Source of the DNA: Paracoccaceae bacterium
GTDB lineage: Bacteria; Pseudomonadota; Alphaproteobacteria; Rhodobacterales; Rhodobacteraceae
Reading direction: 5' to 3'
Length of the DNA: 64,000 bases
Assembly: GCA_013003075.1 (NCBI GenBank)
Contig: JABDLJ010000005.1
Coordinates: 39,268-103,267, forward strand
A program made the position numbers and the translations under genes. The notes beneath the pieces were generated by a model that saw only the letters and a program-made list of their open reading frames with translations, made no database searches and had not been told where the DNA came from. This document shows, piece by piece, positions 1 through 9,004 of the stretch (position 1 is the first letter of the stretch; each line of letters begins with the position of its first letter).

Positions 1-2186
1 TGGTAGTCGGCATCGAGATGAATGGATCCGCCATGAACATCGACGATGCGTTTGCAGATGGTCAATCCCAGACCGGATCCCTCGACCTCGTCCTGGGGCT
101 GCAGCCGCTGCATCGGCTGGAAGATCCGCTCTGCGAATTCTGCCGGAATGCCGAGCCCGTTATCGGCGACGGCCAGCGCGATTGCGCCGTCTGGAAGCTC
201 GGTCGCGCTGATGTCGATGCGCGGAGTGCGGCCCGGGTCGCGATATTTCAGCGCATTGCCGAAAAGGTTGAGAAAGAGCCGCAGCATCAGGCGCTCGTTG
301 ACCAAAAGCGTCGGCAGCGCGCCGATCGTGATCTCTGCGCCGGTTTCCTGGACCTGGGCGGACAGCATCTCGCGGACGTCCGCTGCGATCCGGCCAAGGT
401 CGGCGGATGCGAAGTGGTGTTCCTGCTCGCGGATGACCGCCAGTTCCAGAAGCCCGCTTGTCAGATCGGACAAACGGTTGGCCGAGTTCTGGGCAATTGC
501 GTGGGTCTGCTTGACCACGTCTTCATCGAAATTCTCTTCGCTCATGATATCAAGCGCCATGCTGATCCCGCGAAGCGGCGCCTTCAGGTCGTGTGCCGCC
601 GAGGCTGCAAATTGGCGCAGCGACGCATTTTCTTCCTTCAGCAAAAGCTGCGCTGCGATGATGTCGAGGAATTCCTTGAAGATCTCGCGCGCGCTTTCCA
701 GCTCTGACGGACGCCAGGGCGCGCTTTCATCGCAGTGCTCCTGAAGCCACTTGTCGAAGGATTGCCGCGGGCCCAGCGTGCCCGTTGTGCCGTCCGATTT
801 CGGCCGTCCCTCGGCAGCCTCGCGCCCGGCCCACTGGACCGTGCGGGTGATCGGCCCGCGAAACCAGATCAACTGGCAAACCCTGTGAACGACGATCGGC
901 TGGATCAACACCCCGCAGGCGGTGTCGATATAATCTTTCGCGGGCGCCCATTCCTTGTGAAGCGATGTGGTCTGGAACTGATCAGAGGTTTCTCGCTGGC
1001 GCATCGCCCATTGGATCATCTGGGGAATGAATTCGCGTGGTGGTGTGTGACCCGATGTGTGCAACGTGTTCCCATACTGAAAGGCGAACCCGTCCGCGCC
1101 GAGAAATTCCTGCAAGATCGGCACCAGCGTCTCGATCACCGATTCGACATCGCCGCTTTGCCGCAACGCCGCAGCGAAGCGGTTCTCGATCCTGCGAAGG
1201 CCCGAGATCTTGTCGGCGGTATCCACGCGCTGCTGCTGGTCGTATCGCAGCATCAGGGAGGTTCCCAACTCGTGCAGCAAATTCCAGCTGTCGAAAGGAA
1301 CAAAGCCCGGCTCGTCATTATGCGCCGCGATCAGCCCCCAAAGTTCGCCATGATGCATGAGACTGCACGAAAAGGTTGCCTCAACCCCCATGTTTCGAAG
1401 ATAGGCGGTGTGCATGGGCGAAACCGACCGGATGACCGACCAGGTCAGATCGAGCGCATCGCTGGCGCCCGCGGCCGTGCGAATGCCGATGGTTTCGTCA
1501 GAGACATCGCCAATCGCGCGATAGGGCACGATCTTCATGATCTGTCGAACCTGGCGCGGGATGTCGGTGTCGGGGAAATGCAAGCCAAGATAGGACGGCA
1601 TCGCGTCGTTGCGGCTTTCGGCGATGGTGTGGCCCGACCAGTCGAGCAAAAAGCGATAGATCTTCACCCGCGAAAAGCCGGTGATCTGGCGCGCCGCGGC
1701 GACCACGATTTGCATTGCCTCCTCGAAATCCTCGGCGCGCATAACGCGCGCGCAGCTTTTGCTGCAATTGCGCATCTTGGCACGCACTGCGCTGGGGCTG
1801 GGGCTTGTGTTCGGGACGAACTCGATCATCCGCCTGCCGGCATGGGCGTGACTGATCGCATCGTACTGGACCCCGCCGAGCGAGGTCTCGAAATCCAGAA
1901 CCTCGTGGAGGATCTGGGTGTCTTCCGAGAACCCTGCGATCTCTTCGGCCAGATCCTGATTGATGTCCGCAAGCGGCGTGGAGATCAGCGCTTCGGTCTT
2001 CACCCCCAGAAGCTTGCCGGCATTTTCGGAAGCACCGGTGATGACGTTGGTGTCGGGGTCTAGCACCAGCAAGGCGCAGCCGCGCTGGATCAGGCCGGAC
2101 AGATGGATCGGCTCCTGGTCGCAGGTGTCCAGCGTCGAGGTTTCGGGGCGCGCAAAAAACGCGGAGAGGGACTGCATATCGTTCAT
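1..2186 (-). CDS. Bacteriophytochrome-type light-sensing histidine kinase, 3' end cut by window edge
   Basis: The reverse strand is open from an ATG at 2186 to the left edge, about 728 residues. The order is PAS (about 25-125), GAF (about 150-320), PHY (about 330-510) and a histidine kinase core. Cys22 in CDQEPIHLSGLIQ matches the bilin-attachment cysteine of bacteriophytochromes. The GAF domain carries a DIP motif near residue 208 and the PHY tongue carries PRQSF at about 473-477. The H-box is AAHDLKAPLRG (His near 532), and the catalytic domain shows NALKYRD, ADNGLGIP and GSGLGLTICKRIV. The usual IQPHG after the cysteine is IQRGC here. No heme oxygenase gene for bilin synthesis lies nearby. 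Only a few C-terminal residues are probably missing, although an extra receiver domain beyond the edge cannot be excluded. Confidence 0.9.
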   Translation of the reverse strand, partial: MNDMQSLSAFFARPETSTLDTCDQEPIHLSGLIQRGCALLVLDPDTNVITGASENAGKLLGVKTEALISTPLADINQDLAEEIAGFSEDTQILHEVLDFETSLGGVQYDAISHAHAGRRMIEFVPNTSPSPSAVRAKMRNCSKSCARVMRAEDFEEAMQIVVAAARQITGFSRVKIYRFLLDWSGHTIAESRNDAMPSYLGLHFPDTDIPRQVRQIMKIVPYRAIGDVSDETIGIRTAAGASDALDLTWSVIRSVSPMHTAYLRNMGVEATFSCSLMHHGELWGLIAAHNDEPGFVPFDSWNLLHELGTSLMLRYDQQQRVDTADKISGLRRIENRFAAALRQSGDVESVIETLVPILQEFLGADGFAFQYGNTLHTSGHTPPREFIPQMIQWAMRQRETSDQFQTTSLHKEWAPAKDYIDTACGVLIQPIVVHRVCQLIWFRGPITRTVQWAGREAAEGRPKSDGTTGTLGPRQSFDKWLQEHCDESAPWRPSELESAREIFKEFLDIIAAQLLLKEENASLRQFAASAAHDLKAPLRGISMALDIMSEENFDEDVVKQTHAIAQNSANRLSDLTSGLLELAVIREQEHHFASADLGRIAADVREMLSAQVQETGAEITIGALPTLLVNERLMLRLFLNLFGNALKYRDPGRTPRIDISATELPDGAIALAVADNGLGIPAEFAERIFQPMQRLQPQDEVEGSGLGLTICKRIVDVHGGSIHLDADY

Positions 2187-2398
2187 AGGGTGTTCCAAAT
2201 AGGTCGAGTTTGCACTGCATTGGCGACCGGGTGCATGCGCTGCATCAGACACCATGAAGCAAACGGGGCTCAAATCAGTATGTCTGACTTACGGCGATCA
2301 GGCTTAAGATTTCGGAAAAATGCGGGCGGCCAGATGCGTGTGAACCGGCGGCGGCCGGATCGGATACGCGCAATTGCCAAGGGCAGGGGGCGGCCTTG

Positions 2399-3421
2399 TC
2401 AGACGGTGCGCGGCGGCCCAAGCGTGTCGCGCATCTGCAAGGTGGTCTGCAGCTCGATGCTGGCTTGCGGCGCGCCACCTTCGACCATATCCACCAGCAT
2501 CCGTGCGGCCTGGCGTCCCATCTCGCGGTGCGGGACATGCACTGTCGTCAGGGCCGGCTCCAAAAGCCTTGCAAGCTCGATATCGTCAAATCCGGTAATC
2601 GAGATATCCTCTGGCACGCGCAATTTCATCTGTCGCGCGCGCTTCAATGCGCCGGCGGCCAGCACGTCGTTGCCGCACATGACGACGGTGGGCCGCGTCT
2701 CGGCCGCCATCAGCGCAGAAAACGCATCCGCTCCGCTTTCGATACCGTAGGTGGTTTCCATCAGGCGCAGGCTTTGCGGCTCAAGGCCGCTCAGCTCCAT
2801 CGCATCGCGCACGCCGCTCACGCGGTCGCGGGCACGGTCGTTGAAGGCCTGCCCGGCCGAGATCATCGCAATGTCGCGGTGGCCAAGCTCGATCACCCGG
2901 GCGGCGAGCGCCCTCATCGAGGATCTGTTGTCGAACCCGATCGAGGGCTGCGGGTTGTTCGGATCATAGACCCACGCCACGAGCACCGGCACGCCCTGCC
3001 GTTTCAGAAAACTGTAGATCTCCGAGTTGCGGTCATGGCCGATCAGCAGGAACCCCGCCGCGCCGCGCGCGGTCAGCGTGCGGATCTGATCCGCTTCCTG
3101 GTCCGGCCGGTAGGACGAGCTTGCAATCAGCAGCGTCAGTTTGTGGGCACGCAACTCTTCCTGGAACGCCTGTATGCCGCGTGCGAAGATCGAGTTTTCC
3201 ATCGTGGGGATGATCGCGCCGATCGTGTCGGTGCGGCGGGCGGCCAGTGCCCGCGCGCCGAAATTGGGCGAATAGCCAAGCCGGTCGACCGCTGCCAGAA
3301 CGCGAAGGCGGGTCGCTTCGACAACGCGCTCGGGCGAGTTGAGGCACCGCGACACCGTCGCTGTCGAGACCTGCGCCGCGCGCGCGACATCTTCCAGGGT
3401 CGGGGCTCCGGGGCGTATCAA
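2399..3421 (-). CDS. LacI-family transcriptional repressor, probable regulator of the DHPS operon
   Basis: The N-terminal helix-turn-helix is classic LacI (TLEDVARAAQVSTATVSRCL), followed by a periplasmic-binding-like sensor domain. Its end is typical: the GFDDIELARLLEPALTTV segment and a C-terminal QTTLQMRDTLG. The frame is open upstream to an ATG at 3586, but that would translate through the palindrome at 3519-3532. The TTG at 3421, a few residues before the HTH and preceded by an AGGAAAAAGCGAGG stretch, is the likelier start. The gene is divergent from the sulfonate operon that begins at 3605 and shares its intergenic region, so it probably controls that operon and itself. The ligand is unknown; DHPS or a pathway intermediate is an inference. 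Confidence 0.85.
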   Translation of the reverse strand: MIRPGAPTLEDVARAAQVSTATVSRCLNSPERVVEATRLRVLAAVDRLGYSPNFGARALAARRTDTIGAIIPTMENSIFARGIQAFQEELRAHKLTLLIASSSYRPDQEADQIRTLTARGAAGFLLIGHDRNSEIYSFLKRQGVPVLVAWVYDPNNPQPSIGFDNRSSMRALAARVIELGHRDIAMISAGQAFNDRARDRVSGVRDAMELSGLEPQSLRLMETTYGIESGADAFSALMAAETRPTVVMCGNDVLAAGALKRARQMKLRVPEDISITGFDDIELARLLEPALTTVHVPHREMGRQAARMLVDMVEGGAPQASIELQTTLQMRDTLGPPRTV

Positions 3422-3518
3422 ATCGGTCTGTGCCTCGCTTTTTCCTTTCCGCCCGATCCGCTTTGTACCGCAAACCCGCCAGCGCCGGCGCGAAGAAAAC
3501 AAATCCGCACAAGGAGAA

Positions 3519-3532
3519 TGTAAGCGCTTGCA
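3519..3532. promoter_or_regulatory. LacI-type operator palindrome upstream of the DHPS operon
   Basis: TGTAAGCGCTTGCA is a 14-bp near-palindrome with the central CG that LacI/GalR proteins favour; only one base pair breaks the symmetry. It lies between the LacI-family gene (minus strand) and the first gene of the sulfonate operon (3605, plus strand). A further half-site, TTGCAAACG, follows at 3540-3548. Position and sequence fit an operator for the adjacent repressor. Binding is inferred. Confidence 0.6.
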
Positions 3533-3604
3533 AAAAGAATTGCAAACGCCTAAAAAGGACGAGACGGTGCACAGACACCGCGGCACATAGGGAGAACGAC
3601 TACC

Positions 3605-3790
3605 ATGTACATGGGCGCAACCGCGGTTCTCTTTGCAATCTTTTTTCTAAACGTGTTTCTTGGCGCAACGGGTCAGGGGACGTATCTCAGCGAAGTACAG
3701 GAAATGCTTCTGCTCTCGGTCTCCATGCTCTTTTTCGTGGCGGCCATCCTGAAGCGGGAAGCAGCCGCAAAAAAATCGAACGACAAGTAA
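3605..3790 (+). CDS. Small two-helix membrane protein leading the DHPS operon
   Basis: This 61-residue protein has two hydrophobic segments, roughly residues 3-20 and 34-47, and a lysine-rich end (KREAAAKKSNDK). GGAGAA stands a proper distance before the ATG, and the receptor gene starts 19 bases after the stop. Small membrane proteins are sometimes encoded beside TRAP transporter genes, TauZ in taurine clusters for example, but no similarity to TauZ could be tested. A role as an accessory transporter subunit is inference from position. The promoter and operator upstream make this the first gene of the transcript. Confidence 0.65.
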   Translation: MYMGATAVLFAIFFLNVFLGATGQGTYLSEVQEMLLLSVSMLFFVAAILKREAAAKKSNDK

Positions 3791-3809
3791 AAACCACAGG
3801 GAGATGACA

Positions 3810-4949
3810 ATGAAAGATGAACTGAAATCCGCCGAGCGCAGGAATTTCCTGAAACTGACCGGTACCGGAGCCTTTACCGCGGCGATGGTCGCCGGTGGCG
3901 CCGGGATGCTCTGGTCGGACGAGGCCGTGGCCCAGACCGCCAAGGAAGAGCAGGACCGCCAGGCGGCGGCAGAACATGTGATGACAATCGCGACCGCCTA
4001 TGTTCTGGGCGCATCGCGCAGCTACCCGATCATGCAGCTGGATCTGAAAGAGAACATCCAGAATGCCACGAACGGCAAGATCTACGTCAAGCTTGCGCCC
4101 GGCGGCCAGCTTGGGGCAGGCGGCGCGCTTGTACAAAAGGTACAAGGCGGCACGATCCAGGCCGCGCAGCACTCGCTGTCGAACTTCGCGCCCTTCGCGC
4201 CGACGGTCGACCTGATCAACATGCCGTATTTCTGCGGCTCCAATCAGCGCTTCGTGAACCTTGTGCATTCCGACGCATGGCAAAGCGACGTGCACCCGAA
4301 GGTCGAAGCTAAGGGCTTCAAGACGCTCTTTTACGTCGTGATCGACCCGCGCGTTGTCGCGGTGCGTAAAGGCGGCGCCGGCGCGGTCATCACGCCAAGC
4401 GACCTCAGCGGCGTGAAATTCCGCGTGCCGGGTTCGAAGATGCTGCAACAGTACTATCGCATGGTCGGCGCCAACCCCACGCCGGTCGCCTGGGGCGAGA
4501 CGCCTTCGGCGATCAAGCAGGGCGTTGCAGACGCGCTTGATCCCTCGGTCGGTGCGCTGTTTGTCTTCGGCTTCAAGGACATCCTCAGCCACGTGACCTT
4601 CACGCAAGCGGTGCCGGACAGCCAGGTCTTCTCGTGTAACCTGGAATGGTTCGAATCGATGCCCGCCGACATTCAGGAAGGCATTGAGTTCGCGGCAGAG
4701 ATCACCGCGCAGCAGAACCTCGCCAAGGTGCCCTCGGCACGGAACTACGCGATGGCCGAGCTGCGCAAGTCCGGCGTCGAGTTCCACTCGCTGTCCGACG
4801 ATCAGCTGGCCGAATGGCAGGCGGCCGGCGGCCACCAGAACTCTGAGTGGGACAGCTTCAAGACCGAGCTTGCCGGATCCATGGGAGCCTTCGACAAGCT
4901 GAACGAGGCGGCAAGCACCATGGGCCGCTATTACGTCCACGACGCGTAA
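3810..4949 (+). CDS. hpsK: TRAP transporter substrate-binding protein (DctP type), probable DHPS receptor
   Basis: This is an extracytoplasmic solute receptor of the DctP family, about 380 residues, that captures substrate in the periplasm for the permease genes downstream. The N-terminus holds a twin-arginine signal (RRNFLKLTG), a hydrophobic stretch and a cleavage region near AVAQ, so export is by the Tat route. Two ATGs are possible, 3804 and 3810; AGGGAG touches the first and stands six bases before the second, which favours 3810. The neighbours HpsN, HpsO and HpsP make DHPS the expected ligand. That assignment rests on gene context, because DctP proteins are hard to assign by sequence alone. 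Confidence 0.85.
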   Translation: MKDELKSAERRNFLKLTGTGAFTAAMVAGGAGMLWSDEAVAQTAKEEQDRQAAAEHVMTIATAYVLGASRSYPIMQLDLKENIQNATNGKIYVKLAPGGQLGAGGALVQKVQGGTIQAAQHSLSNFAPFAPTVDLINMPYFCGSNQRFVNLVHSDAWQSDVHPKVEAKGFKTLFYVVIDPRVVAVRKGGAGAVITPSDLSGVKFRVPGSKMLQQYYRMVGANPTPVAWGETPSAIKQGVADALDPSVGALFVFGFKDILSHVTFTQAVPDSQVFSCNLEWFESMPADIQEGIEFAAEITAQQNLAKVPSARNYAMAELRKSGVEFHSLSDDQLAEWQAAGGHQNSEWDSFKTELAGSMGAFDKLNEAASTMGRYYVHDA

Positions 4950-4959
4950 AACCCCTTGG

Positions 4960-4995
4960 GGGCCGCCTGCTCGGATCTTGCGGGCGGCCCTTTTC
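4960..4995 (+). terminator. Intercistronic hairpin with short T-run between TRAP receptor and permease
   Basis: GGGCCGCC (4960-4967) pairs exactly with GGCGGCCC (4983-4990) around a 15-base loop and is followed directly by TTTT. It lies in the 124-base gap after the receptor gene. It probably works as a partial terminator or mRNA-stabilising stem that keeps receptor output above permease output. Confidence 0.6.
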
Positions 4996-5073
4996 CGACA
5001 CGCATGCAATCGCTTTGCCGCCCAACCCGATTGGGCGAACAGAGGCGGTGTGCCCGCATAGCGAGGTTCTGAC

Positions 5074-5589
5074 ATGGAACGGTTTCTCTCTGCCCTGAAC
5101 AAGAACGCCGAGCGATGGGCGCTTTTGTTCTTTTACGTGCTTTTGGTGGTGACGATGGTGGTCGAGGTTATCCGGCGCGAAGTGTTCTCATACTCCTCGA
5201 TCTGGGGTGAAGAAATTGTGCGCTACGCGTTCATCTACCTCGCCTGGATCGGAGCGGCCTCGGCCGTGCGCGAGCGGGCCCATATCCGCATCGACGTGAT
5301 CATGCACTATGTGCCGCCGCAGGTGAAAACGCTGATCTATATCCTCGGCGATCTGGTGATGTTCGTCGTGGCGTTGATTGCGCTCTACTGGTCGTTCGAA
5401 ACTGTGCTGGTGTCGGCCGAGTTCGGCTCTGTCAGCCACGGTCTGCGCGTCTCGATGGTCTGGTTTCTCGCCGCCGTGCCCATCGGCTTCACGCTGATGA
5501 TCTTTCGTCTAATCCAGTCGCTGATCCGCGACGTCAAGGCTTTCGCAGCGGGCACCCCCGTCTACGAAGGCGACAAACTGTTTGATTGA
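5074..5589 (+). CDS. hpsL: TRAP transporter small permease (DctQ type)
   Basis: This 171-residue integral membrane protein has four hydrophobic helices, at about 16-36, 52-66, 90-112 and 130-152. Its length and pattern are those of DctQ subunits, which join the receptor cycle to the large permease. The motif region WGEEIVRYAFIYLAWIGAA with the following RERAHIRID is typical of the family. GAGG stands seven bases before the ATG. The large permease gene follows after eight bases. With its neighbours it should form a Na+-driven DHPS importer. Confidence 0.87.
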   Translation: MERFLSALNKNAERWALLFFYVLLVVTMVVEVIRREVFSYSSIWGEEIVRYAFIYLAWIGAASAVRERAHIRIDVIMHYVPPQVKTLIYILGDLVMFVVALIALYWSFETVLVSAEFGSVSHGLRVSMVWFLAAVPIGFTLMIFRLIQSLIRDVKAFAAGTPVYEGDKLFD

Positions 5590-5597
5590 GGCGCGCG

Positions 5598-6929
5598 ATG
5601 CTATTTCCAGGACTTCAGGAACAAACCGTCATTCTGGGCTGGGATTTCTACATCCCGGTTCTGGTCTTCGTTCTCTTTTGCGCGCTTGCGATCCCGATCT
5701 GGGCCGCCATCGGCTCGGCCGCGATCGCGATGCTGCTGCTGTCGGGCGCACTGCCGCTCTCGCTTGTGGGCGAATCGCTCTTTGACGGCATCGACGCCTT
5801 CGCGCTGACCGCCGTTCCGCTCTTCATCCTCACCGGTGACGTGCTGGTGCGTACCGGGCTCAGTCGAAAGTTTCTCAATGTCGCAGAGGCGCTGACCTGC
5901 TGGACCAAGGGCGGCTTCGGCTCGGCCACGGTTCTGGTCTGCGGCATGTTTTCGGCGATCTCCGGATCTGACGCGGCCGGCGCCGCAGCGGTTGGCCGGA
6001 TGACCATCGACCGGCTTGTCGAAAGCGGCTATCCGCGGCCCTATGCCTGTGCGCTGGTCGCTTCGGGCGCCTGTACCGGCGTTCTGATCCCGCCGTCGAT
6101 CGCCTACATCATCATCGGCCTTGTGCTGGGTATTTCGGCCTCGACGCTGTTCATCGCGGCGCTGATCCCCGGCGTTGCCATTCTGGTCGCGATCCTCGTC
6201 ACCAACCTGGTGATGAACCGGATCTACTCTTACGAGGGCGGCGGACGGATGAGCGTCGGCGAATGGGCCTCTAACCTGGGCTCGACGGTTGCCAGCGGCT
6301 GGTATGCCTTCCTGGTGCCCGGCATCATCTTCTATGGCATCTTCTCGGGCCGGCTGACCCCGACCGAGGCCGGCGCCACGGCCGTCGTCGTCACCATCAT
6401 CATCGGCTTCATCCTGGGCACGCTGAAGTTCTCGGACTTCCCGGCGATGCTGGTCAGCTCTGCCAAGGTGAACGGCGTGATCCTTCCGATCATCGCCTTC
6501 TCGCTGCCGCTGGCCCAGGCGCTGGCGATCCTCGGCGTGCCGCAGGGCTTCGTGACTTCCGTCTCGGCGCTGACCGAAGATCCCAACATGCTGATCCTGC
6601 TGATGATCGGCATCCTGATCCTGGCCGGCTGCGTCATGGAGACGACACCGAACATCGTGATCCTCGCACCGATCCTGAAGCCTTTGGCCGACTCGATCGG
6701 AATGCACGAGATCCAGTTCTGCATCATGATGATCACGGCGCTGGGCGTGGGCTTCATCACGCCGCCGCTCGGACTGAACCTTTTCGTTGTGTCTGGCATT
6801 ACGGGCGAGTCCGTTCTGAGGATAGCCTCGCGTGTCGGTCCGTTCGTATTCTTCATGCTGGTGGTCACGTTGATGATCGCGTACATCCCCGCGATTTCTT
6901 TGACGATGCTTCCGGACAACCTCAGATAG
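5598..6929 (+). CDS. hpsM: TRAP transporter large permease (DctM type)
   Basis: This is the large, roughly twelve-helix permease of the TRAP system, about 443 residues. It shows family segments such as SGSDAAGAAAVGRM, GVLIPPSIAYIIIGLVLGIS and GFITPPLGLNLFVVSGI. A TTG at 5586 would extend the frame by four codons. However, the GAGG it contains sits six bases before ATG 5598, so the ATG is the start. The protein carries DHPS across the inner membrane together with the small permease. The hpsN gene starts nine bases after its stop. Confidence 0.9.
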   Translation: MLFPGLQEQTVILGWDFYIPVLVFVLFCALAIPIWAAIGSAAIAMLLLSGALPLSLVGESLFDGIDAFALTAVPLFILTGDVLVRTGLSRKFLNVAEALTCWTKGGFGSATVLVCGMFSAISGSDAAGAAAVGRMTIDRLVESGYPRPYACALVASGACTGVLIPPSIAYIIIGLVLGISASTLFIAALIPGVAILVAILVTNLVMNRIYSYEGGGRMSVGEWASNLGSTVASGWYAFLVPGIIFYGIFSGRLTPTEAGATAVVVTIIIGFILGTLKFSDFPAMLVSSAKVNGVILPIIAFSLPLAQALAILGVPQGFVTSVSALTEDPNMLILLMIGILILAGCVMETTPNIVILAPILKPLADSIGMHEIQFCIMMITALGVGFITPPLGLNLFVVSGITGESVLRIASRVGPFVFFMLVVTLMIAYIPAISLTMLPDNLR

Positions 6930-6938
6930 GAGATCAAG

Positions 6939-8246
6939 ATGCCCAGAGAGTATCTTAAGAAAGCCACCAAGACGGCCCAGACCGATGCGTCGGACGTGCG
7001 TGACACGGTGCAGGGCATTCTGGACGACATCGAAGCCGGCGGCGACGCCGCGGCCCTGCGCTATGCCCAGAAGTTCGACCAGTACGAGGGTGCGATCCTG
7101 CTCAGCGCCGACGATATCGCCGCGGCATCGGATCGGGTGCCCCAGAAGCTGAAGGACGACATCGCGTTCGCGCATGACAATGTGCGCCGTTTTGCCGAGC
7201 TTCAGCGCTCGACCATGCGGGATGTCGAGATGGAGATCGTCCCCGGTCTTGTCGCCGGTCAGAAAGCCATCCCGTGCCAGGCGGCCGGCTGCTACGTGCC
7301 CGGAGGGCGCTACAGCCACATCGCCAGCGCGATCATGACGGTGACGACGGCCAAGGTGGCCGGATGCAAGCACATCACCGCCTGCTCGCCGCCGCGCAAG
7401 GATGTCGGCATCGCGCCGGCGATCATTTATGCCGCCAACCTGTGCGGCGCCGACAAGATCATGGCGATGGGCGGCGTGCAGGGCGTGGCTGCGATGACCT
7501 TCGGCCTTTTCGGTCTGCCTGAGGCGGATATCCTCGTCGGGCCCGGCAACCAGTTCGTTGCCGAAGCCAAACGGATCCTCTTCGGCCGGGTCGGCATCGA
7601 CATGATCGCCGGACCGACCGACAGTCTGATCCTGGCCGACAAGACCGCCGATCCCTTCATCGTCGCCACAGACCTCGTGGGGCAGGCAGAGCACGGTTAC
7701 AACTCGCCGGTCTGGCTTGTGACCGATGACCGCTCGGTGGCCGAAAAGACGCTGGAGATCGTGCCCGGCCTGATCGCCGATCTGCCCGAAGTCAACCGGG
7801 TCAACGCCGAGGCCGCCTGGCGCGACTACGCCGAGGTGATCCTGTGCGACGATCGCGAGGAGATGGCCGCGACATCCGATGAATACGCGCCCGAGCACCT
7901 GACGGTGCAGGCGCAGGATCTGCCGTGGTGGCGCGACCGGCTGCAATGCTACGGCTCGCTGTTTCTGGGCGAAGAGACCACCGTGGCCTTCGGCGACAAG
8001 GCGTCGGGCACCAATCACGTTCTGCCGACCTCTCGCTCGGCGAAATACACTGGCGGTCTTTCGGTTCACAAGTACATGAAGATCGTGACATGGCAGCAGG
8101 CCACGCGCGACGGCGCCCGCCCGGTGGCGGAAGCCACGGCGCGCATCTCGCGGCTTGAGGGCATGGAAGGTCACGCCCGTACAGCGGACGCCCGGCTTCA
8201 CAAGTACTTCCCCGAGCAGAACTTCGATCTGTCGGCCGCCGATTAG
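6939..8246 (+). CDS. hpsN: Sulfopropanediol 3-dehydrogenase (histidinol dehydrogenase family)
   Basis: The 435-residue protein is a HisD-superfamily enzyme. It has the GCYVPGGRYSH loop near 115-130, the GPGNQFVAEAKR segment, QAEHG and the catalytic APEHLTVQ (about 319-326). It ends with the GTNHVLPTSRSAKYTGGLSV block. HpsN is known to oxidise (R)-DHPS in two NAD-dependent steps to (R)-3-sulfolactate. HisD relatives occur in several pathways, but an adjacent TRAP system, two DHPS-type oxidoreductases and sulfopyruvate decarboxylase all point to HpsN rather than to histidine synthesis. The preceding AGGAGATCAAG gives a strong ribosome binding site. Confidence 0.9.
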   Translation: MPREYLKKATKTAQTDASDVRDTVQGILDDIEAGGDAAALRYAQKFDQYEGAILLSADDIAAASDRVPQKLKDDIAFAHDNVRRFAELQRSTMRDVEMEIVPGLVAGQKAIPCQAAGCYVPGGRYSHIASAIMTVTTAKVAGCKHITACSPPRKDVGIAPAIIYAANLCGADKIMAMGGVQGVAAMTFGLFGLPEADILVGPGNQFVAEAKRILFGRVGIDMIAGPTDSLILADKTADPFIVATDLVGQAEHGYNSPVWLVTDDRSVAEKTLEIVPGLIADLPEVNRVNAEAAWRDYAEVILCDDREEMAATSDEYAPEHLTVQAQDLPWWRDRLQCYGSLFLGEETTVAFGDKASGTNHVLPTSRSAKYTGGLSVHKYMKIVTWQQATRDGARPVAEATARISRLEGMEGHARTADARLHKYFPEQNFDLSAAD

Positions 8247-8251
8247 CATCG

Positions 8252-9004
8252 ATGGCTCCGCTCTTCGATATCAGCGGGAAGATCGCATGCGTGACCGGGG
8301 CCAGCAGTGGCCTCGGGCGCGCGGCGGCAACCTGTCTTGCGGGCGCCGGAGCCAAGGTGGTGGGCGTCGCCCGGCGCCTCGATCAGCTTGACGACTGGCG
8401 CGCCGAGGCGGGCGGCGAGACCGCCGCGATCACCGCAGATCTGGCCGACAGACACGGGCTGGCCGAGGTGGCGCAGCGCGCGGCCGAACCCTTCGGCGCA
8501 CCGGATATCCTGATCAATGCGGCCGGGCTCAACACCCGCCAGCACGCCGACGAGGTGACCGGTGAAGGCTGGGATGCTACGCTCAACCTCAATCTCGCGG
8601 CGCCGTTCTTCCTGGCGCAAGCCATGGTTTCGGGCATGAAATCAAAGGGCTGGGGGCGGATCGTGAACTTCGCCTCGCTGCAGTCGCGCCGCGCTTTCGC
8701 CAATGGGATCAGCTACGGCGCGTCCAAGGGCGGGGTCGAGCAGATGACCCGCGCCATGGCCGAGGCCTGGTCGCGCTTCGGCATCACCGCAAACGCGGTG
8801 GCGCCCGGTTTCGTGCGCACCGAATTGACCGCTCCGGTCTTCTCAGATCCGGTCCTGTCCAAGCAGCATGCTGATCAGACCTGCATCGGCCGCAATGGCG
8901 AGACGTCGGATCTTGACGGGCCGATCCTGTTTTTCTGCTCGGATGCATCGGGCTACGTCACAGGTCAGGTGCTTTTCGTTGATGGAGGATACACGGCGAA
9001 ATGA
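8252..9004 (+). CDS. hpsO: Short-chain dehydrogenase, DHPS 2-dehydrogenase/racemising partner
   Basis: This is a 250-residue classical SDR. The Rossmann motif TGASSGLG lies at residues 15-22 and the catalytic pair YGASK at Tyr155 and Lys159. The C-terminal GYVTGQVLFVDGGYTA segment is usual for the family. In described DHPS clusters HpsO works with HpsP to interconvert the two enantiomers through the 2-oxo compound, so that all DHPS reaches HpsN. The gene starts five bases after hpsN, and its stop overlaps the hpsP start (ATGA). The assignment rests mainly on this context. Confidence 0.85.
   Translation: MAPLFDISGKIACVTGASSGLGRAAATCLAGAGAKVVGVARRLDQLDDWRAEAGGETAAITADLADRHGLAEVAQRAAEPFGAPDILINAAGLNTRQHADEVTGEGWDATLNLNLAAPFFLAQAMVSGMKSKGWGRIVNFASLQSRRAFANGISYGASKGGVEQMTRAMAEAWSRFGITANAVAPGFVRTELTAPVFSDPVLSKQHADQTCIGRNGETSDLDGPILFFCSDASGYVTGQVLFVDGGYTAK

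Noticed and set aside
735-2063. Long plus-strand open frames (18-707, 735-2063) in the first 2 kb
   Set aside because: They are antisense to the bacteriophytochrome reading frame, which is continuous and full of family motifs. High GC content keeps the opposite strand open.
3422-3586. N-terminal extension of the LacI-family protein to the ATG at 3586
   Set aside because: The extension is Cys/Arg/Ser-rich, unlike LacI proteins, and would translate across the operator palindrome.
6939-8246. Histidinol dehydrogenase (HisD) of histidine synthesis
   Set aside because: The fold is shared, but the gene lies in a sulfonate TRAP operon with hpsO, hpsP and comDE and no histidine genes are adjacent.
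5601-8249. An 882-residue minus-strand frame across hpsM-hpsN
   Set aside because: Its composition is Arg/His/Asp-rich without motifs, and it mirrors the two well-supported genes on the other strand.
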